DNA from: Candidatus Bathyarchaeota archaeon
GTDB lineage: Archaea > Thermoproteota > Bathyarchaeia > Bathyarchaeales > DTEX01
Length of the DNA: 16,601 bases
Direction: 5' to 3'
Assembly (NCBI GenBank): GCA_018397055.1
Contig: JAGTQS010000035.1
Span: 1 to 16,601 of the forward strand
A program made the position numbers and the translations under genes. Shown here in pieces: positions 13,032 to 16,601 of this stretch. Position 1 is the stretch's first letter, and each line of letters begins with the position of its first letter. The notes beneath the pieces are model-generated. The model searched no databases. It was not told where the DNA came from and saw only the letters and a list, made by a program, of their open reading frames with translations.

Positions 13032-13883
13032 ATGTTGAAAAGGTTCAATCTAACCATTATAGTTGAAGACGCTGTAAGCCCTCAAAAAAAGAACATTGGA
13101 TTAGAGGCTAAACATGGGTTATCCATAGTCATACAACAAAGCGAACCGCGGAAATCAATCTTGATGGATACCGGCCAATCTCCAGATACTCTTTTGTATA
13201 ATATGGAGACTTTGGGTTTGGATTTCGATAAGATAGACGCCGTCTTTCTAAGCCATGGGCACTATGACCATACAGGAGGGTTATCTGCAGTTCTGGAAAA
13301 AACGAATAGGCACGTTCCTGTGATTGCTCATCCGGATGTTTTGAAACCGAAGTTTAAGGCAGCACCGACCCTTCGATTCATAGGATTACCTTTGAAACGC
13401 TCTGATATAGAGTCGTCTTCAAGATTTCTTTTCGCTAGAAATTCAGTTATGATTGCTGAGAACATCTTGACAACTGGTGAGATAGAACGTCTGACGCCTT
13501 ACGAGAAACCAAGAGGGTTCTGGACAGTAGAAAACAACGTGTTTGTCGAAGATCAGATGAAGGATGACCAAGCACTGATACTTAACCTGCCTGATAAAGG
13601 CTTAGCCATAATAGCTGGTTGTGCCCATGCGGGAATCATGAACACAGTTAGGCATGCTCAAAAATTGACTGGAATCAAGAAGGTTCACGCCGTAATCGGG
13701 GGTTTTCACCTAAATGATTCAAGTGAGGAGACAGTTAAGGCGACAATAAGTGACCTAGCTGAGATCAACCCCGATCTTGTTTGTCCATGTCATTGCACTG
13801 GGCGCAAACCATCGCGTCGTCTAATTGAAGCCTTCGGCAAAAGATGTAACCCGATAAAGACTGGCGACACACTTGAGATCTGA
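13032..13883 (+). CDS. metallo-beta-lactamase-fold hydrolase
   Basis: The 283-residue protein carries the metal-binding signature HGHYDHTGG at about 75-83, a second region with CAHAGIMN, a third with GGFHL and a final PCHCTGRKP. This pattern fits the COG1237 group, which includes the archaeal enzyme making a ribofuranosyl-aminobenzene phosphate in methanopterin synthesis and other pterin-related proteins. The exact substrate is not clear from sequence. I chose the second of two adjacent ATGs (13032), four bases after GAAGGG; 13020 and 13029 are alternatives. It lies downstream of the Lrp-like gene on the same strand and convergent with the next gene. Confidence 0.8.
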   Translation: MLKRFNLTIIVEDAVSPQKKNIGLEAKHGLSIVIQQSEPRKSILMDTGQSPDTLLYNMETLGLDFDKIDAVFLSHGHYDHTGGLSAVLEKTNRHVPVIAHPDVLKPKFKAAPTLRFIGLPLKRSDIESSSRFLFARNSVMIAENILTTGEIERLTPYEKPRGFWTVENNVFVEDQMKDDQALILNLPDKGLAIIAGCAHAGIMNTVRHAQKLTGIKKVHAVIGGFHLNDSSEETVKATISDLAEINPDLVCPCHCTGRKPSRRLIEAFGKRCNPIKTGDTLEI

Positions 13884-13887
13884 ATTT

Positions 13888-13906
13888 CTGTTTTTATGAA
13901 AAAGGT
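13888..13906. terminator. short convergent terminator region
   Basis: The 23-base gap between two convergent stop codons contains CTGTTTTTATGAAAAAGG. T5 lies on one strand and, reading the other way, T5 follows the second gene. Archaeal termination often uses T-rich tracts without a hairpin. Confidence 0.4.
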
Positions 13907-15094
13907 TCAAAATCGAAGGGTGTCTCTAAGTAACGAGGGTAAAGCTCCCAAGGCCTCTTTTTTCTTGAACAATTTGAGTAGAACGCCACTTTGGAAGTCC
14001 ATATCTCCCTCTGCTGAAAAAAGGTCTTGAATGTTCTCTTTTACAGCTATTCTGAAGATCTTGTCAAGTGTTTGGTCTGAGAGACGATTCAGAATTCTTC
14101 TTGCCAGCAGCATAGTCCTGAATTCGACGCCTAACTGGTTTTTCCACATGTTCTCGTACTGCTTGAGAAAATCAGCTGAATAGTCTCCTGAAGCAACAGC
14201 TTTTGCCGCTATTTTCCCAGCTATCGATGCGCAGATTCCTCCAAGTACAACTCCTCCGCCTGTTGTTGGTTTAACTTGTCCTGCTGCGTCGCCGACGACT
14301 ATGAATCGGTCGCAGAATGTTCTGTTAATGGGTCCACCTGTTATGACTAAGCCAGAGCGGACTTCGCTTATGGTTACGTGGGTGTTGTTAAAGCGTCTTT
14401 TTACGAATTCATTGAGCAGAAACTTTGGGTTTGCTCCCTTGCATCCTAGACCAATTCTTGCTTTACTGGCATTAAGCGGGATGACCCATGCGAAGAGTCC
14501 CGGTGCAACTTTTTTGCCAACGTGAACCTCGACGTACTTTGCATCCACGTCTACATTCTCGATGTCGTATTGAATTCCCGGAACAGCTAAGTAGCGATTT
14601 ATGGGTTTAAGCCCAACATCCTTTATAATGTTTGAAGATGCACCTTCAGCGTCAATAATCATTTTTGCGGCAAATTTGTCGTTCTCTGTTTGAATAACAA
14701 CTTCTTTTCCGTCGAGTTTTATTGTCTTTATCTTTTCGTTCAGAACTATTTTTGCGCCAGATTCAATTGCCCTTTTTGCCAAGTACTGGTCGAAAAGAAA
14801 GCGGTTTATAACGCATGCAACATCCTCCTCTTTTTCAACAGTAAAGGACAATCCAGAAGGCGAAAAGAACCGTGCGCCTTTAACCTTATTTTGAACGTAA
14901 AATTCATTGTTTGGTAAACCCAGCTGCTCTAGGCCTTTGATGCTTAATAGTCCAGCGCAGTGGCATGGTCGTCCAATCTCAACGTGTTCTTCGAGAATCA
15001 TAACTTTTGTTTCTCTTCTTGCAGCCTCACGTGCAGCGATTAATCCAGCTGGTCCTGCGCCTATCACTAGAATGTCTGTTTCCTCGGTTTTCAT
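13907..15094 (-). CDS. geranylgeranyl-reductase-family FAD flavoprotein
   Basis: The 395-residue protein has an N-terminal FAD Rossmann motif GAGPAG at 12-17, the PCHCAG motif at 43-48 and the second FAD motif VGDAAGQVKPTTGGG at 267-281, which place it in the geranylgeranyl reductase family. Family members in archaea reduce the double bonds of digeranylgeranylglycerol lipids or of isoprenoid side chains. The CxC near the FAD is typical of the archaeal lipid reductase; the precise substrate is inferred. The ATG has GTGAG upstream. An 8-bp inverted repeat, TTTAAGGG/CCCTTAAA at 15113-15140, lies in its promoter. Codons 54-81 are copied in inverted form at the end of the window. Confidence 0.85.
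   Translation of the reverse strand: MKTEETDILVIGAGPAGLIAAREAARRETKVMILEEHVEIGRPCHCAGLLSIKGLEQLGLPNNEFYVQNKVKGARFFSPSGLSFTVEKEEDVACVINRFLFDQYLAKRAIESGAKIVLNEKIKTIKLDGKEVVIQTENDKFAAKMIIDAEGASSNIIKDVGLKPINRYLAVPGIQYDIENVDVDAKYVEVHVGKKVAPGLFAWVIPLNASKARIGLGCKGANPKFLLNEFVKRRFNNTHVTISEVRSGLVITGGPINRTFCDRFIVVGDAAGQVKPTTGGGVVLGGICASIAGKIAAKAVASGDYSADFLKQYENMWKNQLGVEFRTMLLARRILNRLSDQTLDKIFRIAVKENIQDLFSAEGDMDFQSGVLLKLFKKKEALGALPSLLRDTLRF
14852..14937. repeat. source arm of an 86-bp inverted duplication
   Basis: These 86 bases inside the reductase gene occur exactly in reverse complement at 16516-16601. The match stops at 14938 (T against C) and at the window edge. Confidence 0.95.
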
Positions 15095-15112
15095 TATCTC
15101 ACAGCTTTGATG

Positions 15113-15140
15113 TTTAAGGGAATAAGTGGAAGCCCTTAAA
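15113..15140. promoter_or_regulatory. inverted repeat upstream of the reductase gene
   Basis: TTTAAGGG and CCCTTAAA are perfect 8-bp arms with a 12-base loop, 19 bases before the ATG at 15094. Position between divergent genes makes an operator possible. The remaining intergenic bases to 15269 are AT-rich with no other clear signal. Confidence 0.35.
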
Positions 15141-15269
15141 ATATTTTGTAATCATATTTGAACGAAGTTTTGTTCTAATTATTAGACATCTTTCATTAAG
15201 AATGTTCTAAAATTTAGAGTTATTTAGCAAAACAAGAAACTTTTCAGGGAAAAGTTGGAGGAACACGGA

Positions 15270-15863
15270 TTGAACCGAAAAGCAATTTATGTTATTGTAT
15301 TTTTGCTTGTATTGGTTGGTAGTTTCAGTGCTTGGCAGATTTGGCTTTACCTTAATCCCTTAGTGATCAAGGAAGACTTTGAAAGCGGATTTGGACAATG
15401 GTTGGCTGATGCAGATGTTCCTTTGGATCCGAATGTTCCTGGTCAACCTGTAGCATGGAACATTACGAGGTCAACAGATGTTGTCTATTCAGGTCAATAC
15501 GCTGTTAGGCTGTTCATTGACGGTTCGCAGGATGATGGAACCATTTGGTTAGAAAGAAAAATCACCGCCTCAAAGAACGCCCAAGTTTCGGTTACAATGT
15601 CTTTCTGGCTTTTCAGTGAGCATGAAAGTTTTAACACTATAGCCGCAGTTGTGGCTTTTGCTGGAGTTCGTAACCCTGAGGAAGAATCTGACTTCGAGGT
15701 TCTTGGTGCTGCTAATCAGGTCTCAGGTTGGATGCAGTACAAGTTCGAGGCAACGGTGAACACTGAAGATAATGGCGAAGCGTGGGTTGCATTTGGAGTC
15801 TCAGTTCAATGGGAAACGGTTATGGCTTACTATGTTGACAGTGTTGAGATAACGGTTCGCTGA
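15270..15863 (+). CDS. membrane-anchored extracellular beta-sandwich protein
   Basis: Starting at the TTG at 15270, eight bases after GGAGG, the product has 197 residues. A single N-terminal hydrophobic helix (about 4-27, AIYVIVFLLVLVGSFSAW) anchors it, and the rest faces outward. The opening DFESGFGQWL, conserved Trp residues and a strand-rich ending YYVDSVEITV resemble a carbohydrate-binding-module-like jelly-roll. No catalytic motif is visible. It probably binds a surface or environmental polymer, but the substrate cannot be inferred. It is separate in function from its neighbour aEF-1beta. Confidence 0.65.
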   Translation: MNRKAIYVIVFLLVLVGSFSAWQIWLYLNPLVIKEDFESGFGQWLADADVPLDPNVPGQPVAWNITRSTDVVYSGQYAVRLFIDGSQDDGTIWLERKITASKNAQVSVTMSFWLFSEHESFNTIAAVVAFAGVRNPEEESDFEVLGAANQVSGWMQYKFEATVNTEDNGEAWVAFGVSVQWETVMAYYVDSVEITVR

Positions 15864-15991
15864 GTTTTTCAAACAAAAATGTTCTTTAAATTATTTCGTA
15901 TTTTTCATGAAGTATTGTTGGTTTTGGGATTTTTAACACAATTTTAAAATAGCAGTGTAGTTTCTTTAAGGCAGTCAAAGGAGGATTGACG

Positions 15992-16264
15992 TTGGCGAAA
16001 AGGGTCATGGTTTCAATGAAGATTTTTCCTTCAGACGTTGATGTCGACCGGGAAGCTTTGAAAAAAGAGATAGAAAAGACTCTTCCAGAATTTGCCTCGG
16101 TTTACCAGTTCGAGGAAGAACCCATAGCGTTCGGGCTTGTTGCTGTTCTAGCGCACATATTGGTGCCTGAGGATAGGGAAGGAAGCATCGATGAGGTTGA
16201 GCTAAGTCTAAGGAAAATTGATAAGATAAGTGATTTTCAAACATTAATGGTTAGAAGAGTCTAG
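15992..16264 (+). CDS. ef1b: archaeal elongation factor 1-beta (guanine nucleotide exchange factor)
   Basis: The 90-residue product, MAKRVMVSMKIFPSDVDVDR and onward, has the length and pattern of aEF-1beta, including PIAFGLVAVLAHILVPEDRE and the final FQTLMVRRV. It recycles EF-1alpha by swapping GDP for GTP. I chose TTG at 15992 because GGAGG ends seven bases before it; the TTG at 15986 is too close. A TTTTAAAATA box at 15942-15951 would give a short leader that includes the site. The next gene on the same strand is a CDC48-type ATPase, a pairing I would expect in archaeal translation and proteostasis neighbourhoods. Confidence 0.9.
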   Translation: MAKRVMVSMKIFPSDVDVDREALKKEIEKTLPEFASVYQFEEEPIAFGLVAVLAHILVPEDREGSIDEVELSLRKIDKISDFQTLMVRRV

Positions 16265-16275
16265 TGTTCACTACG

Positions 16276-16283
16276 TTTATATA
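16276..16283 (+). promoter_or_regulatory. TATA box of the CDC48-like gene
   Basis: TTTATATA lies about 60 bases before the TTG at 16341. Transcription would start near 16305 and give a leader that carries the GAGGTGA site at 16329-16335. A second TATATA at 16303 is less well spaced. Confidence 0.45.
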
Positions 16284-16340
16284 TTGTTTTTAGCGTTTTC
16301 TGTATATAGACTATTAAGCATCTGCGCAGAGGTGACTTGG

Positions 16341-16515
16341 TTGACCGAGGTTTCGCTTAGGGTTGGAGACGCAAAACAAAGGGATGTTGCTAGGGGGATA
16401 GCCAGAATCGACCAGAAAACAATGGAGAAACTAAGTGTCTCCGCAGGCGACGTCATTGAAATAATTGGGAAACGGAGAACGTCTGCAATCGCTTGGCCAG
16501 CTTACTCTGAGGATC
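16341..16515 (+). CDS. N-terminal part of a CDC48/VCP-type AAA ATPase, truncated
   Basis: A TTG five bases after GAGGTGA opens MTEVSLRVGDAKQRDVARGI, then ARIDQ, SAGDVIEIIGKRRTSAIAWP and AYSEDQ. This is the double-psi barrel start of the N-domain of archaeal CDC48/VAT, which unfolds proteins for the proteasome. At codon 59 the reading passes without a stop into the inverted copy of the reductase gene (from 16516), so the native gene is lost there. Both AAA domains are missing. Confidence 0.85.
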
Positions 16516-16601
16516 AAGGCCTAGAGCAGCTGGGTTTACCAAACAATGAATTTTACGTTCAAAATAAGGTTAAAGGCGCACGGTTCTTTTCGCCTTCTGG
16601 A
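16516..16601 (-). other. inverted copy of reductase-gene sequence, likely chimeric contig end
   Basis: All 86 bases equal the reverse complement of 14852-14937. The copy is read as GLEQLGLPNNEFYVQNKVKG in frame with CDC48 by chance. About 1.6 kb separates the two arms, and at the junction CDC48 and the copied segment share the bases AAGG or nearly so, as in strand-switching artefacts. Confidence 0.85.

Noticed and set aside
14938..16322. 12-base match CTATTAAGCATC in the reductase gene (inverted) and upstream of CDC48
   Set aside because: It lies outside the 86-bp duplication and is not collinear with it. Several 12-base matches are expected by chance.

Overview
The window looks like archaeal chromosomal DNA carrying part of an integrated mobile element. 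Archaeal markers on the right are aEF-1beta, the first part of a CDC48/VAT-type AAA ATPase, a geranylgeranyl-reductase-family flavoprotein, and an MtrA-like corrinoid protein. TTG starts, GGTGA or GGAGG ribosome-binding sites and TATA boxes about 25 nt upstream of leaderless starts fit this. A Bathyarchaeia-like member of the Thermoproteota is my best guess, because MtrA appears here without other mtr genes. That placement is inference, not a database result.

Left part (1 to about 6,850) is a compact, virus- or plasmid-like element. From 3936 down to 1, nearly all genes lie on the minus strand and many overlap. They encode three ribbon-helix-helix (RHH) proteins, small zinc or Cys-rich proteins, a zinc-ribbon AAA+ ATPase resembling an MCM-like replicative helicase, and a run of tiny membrane proteins. 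A divergent winged-helix protein (4029-4715, plus) faces the RHH/ATPase operon across a promoter with an inverted repeat and three 8-bp direct repeats. Between it and a tyrosine integrase with a coiled-coil tail (5599-6813, minus) lies the most unusual stretch, 4724 to about 5590. It holds five related modules, each carrying one palindrome. Palindrome arms differ between modules but their changes are compensated, so dyad symmetry is kept while sequence drifts.

Middle (6960-8556): a DHH phosphoesterase (minus) and an MtrA-like protein (plus) meet head to head, and both lack their 5' ends. This is either a real inversion breakpoint or a chimeric join. Linkage of the mobile element to everything right of about 7750 is therefore uncertain.

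Right part (8782-12981) is an operon of P-loop ATPases and NifX-like proteins. In transcription order it has Mrp/NBP35, a frameshifted NifX-like gene, a second NifX-like gene, and two MinD-type ATPases with inserted ferredoxin domains. A divergent Lrp-like regulator with a five-Cys tail faces it. The set suggests iron-sulfur or metal-cofactor assembly or delivery. Then come a metallo-beta-lactamase-fold protein, the geranylgeranyl-reductase-family protein, a membrane-anchored beta-rich protein, aEF-1beta and the CDC48 start.

The last 86 bases are an exact inverted copy of part of the reductase gene (14852-14937), cutting CDC48 off in mid N-domain. This has the form of an amplification or assembly chimera at a contig end. 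With the 7750 junction and two apparent frameshifts, it argues for caution about sequence integrity.
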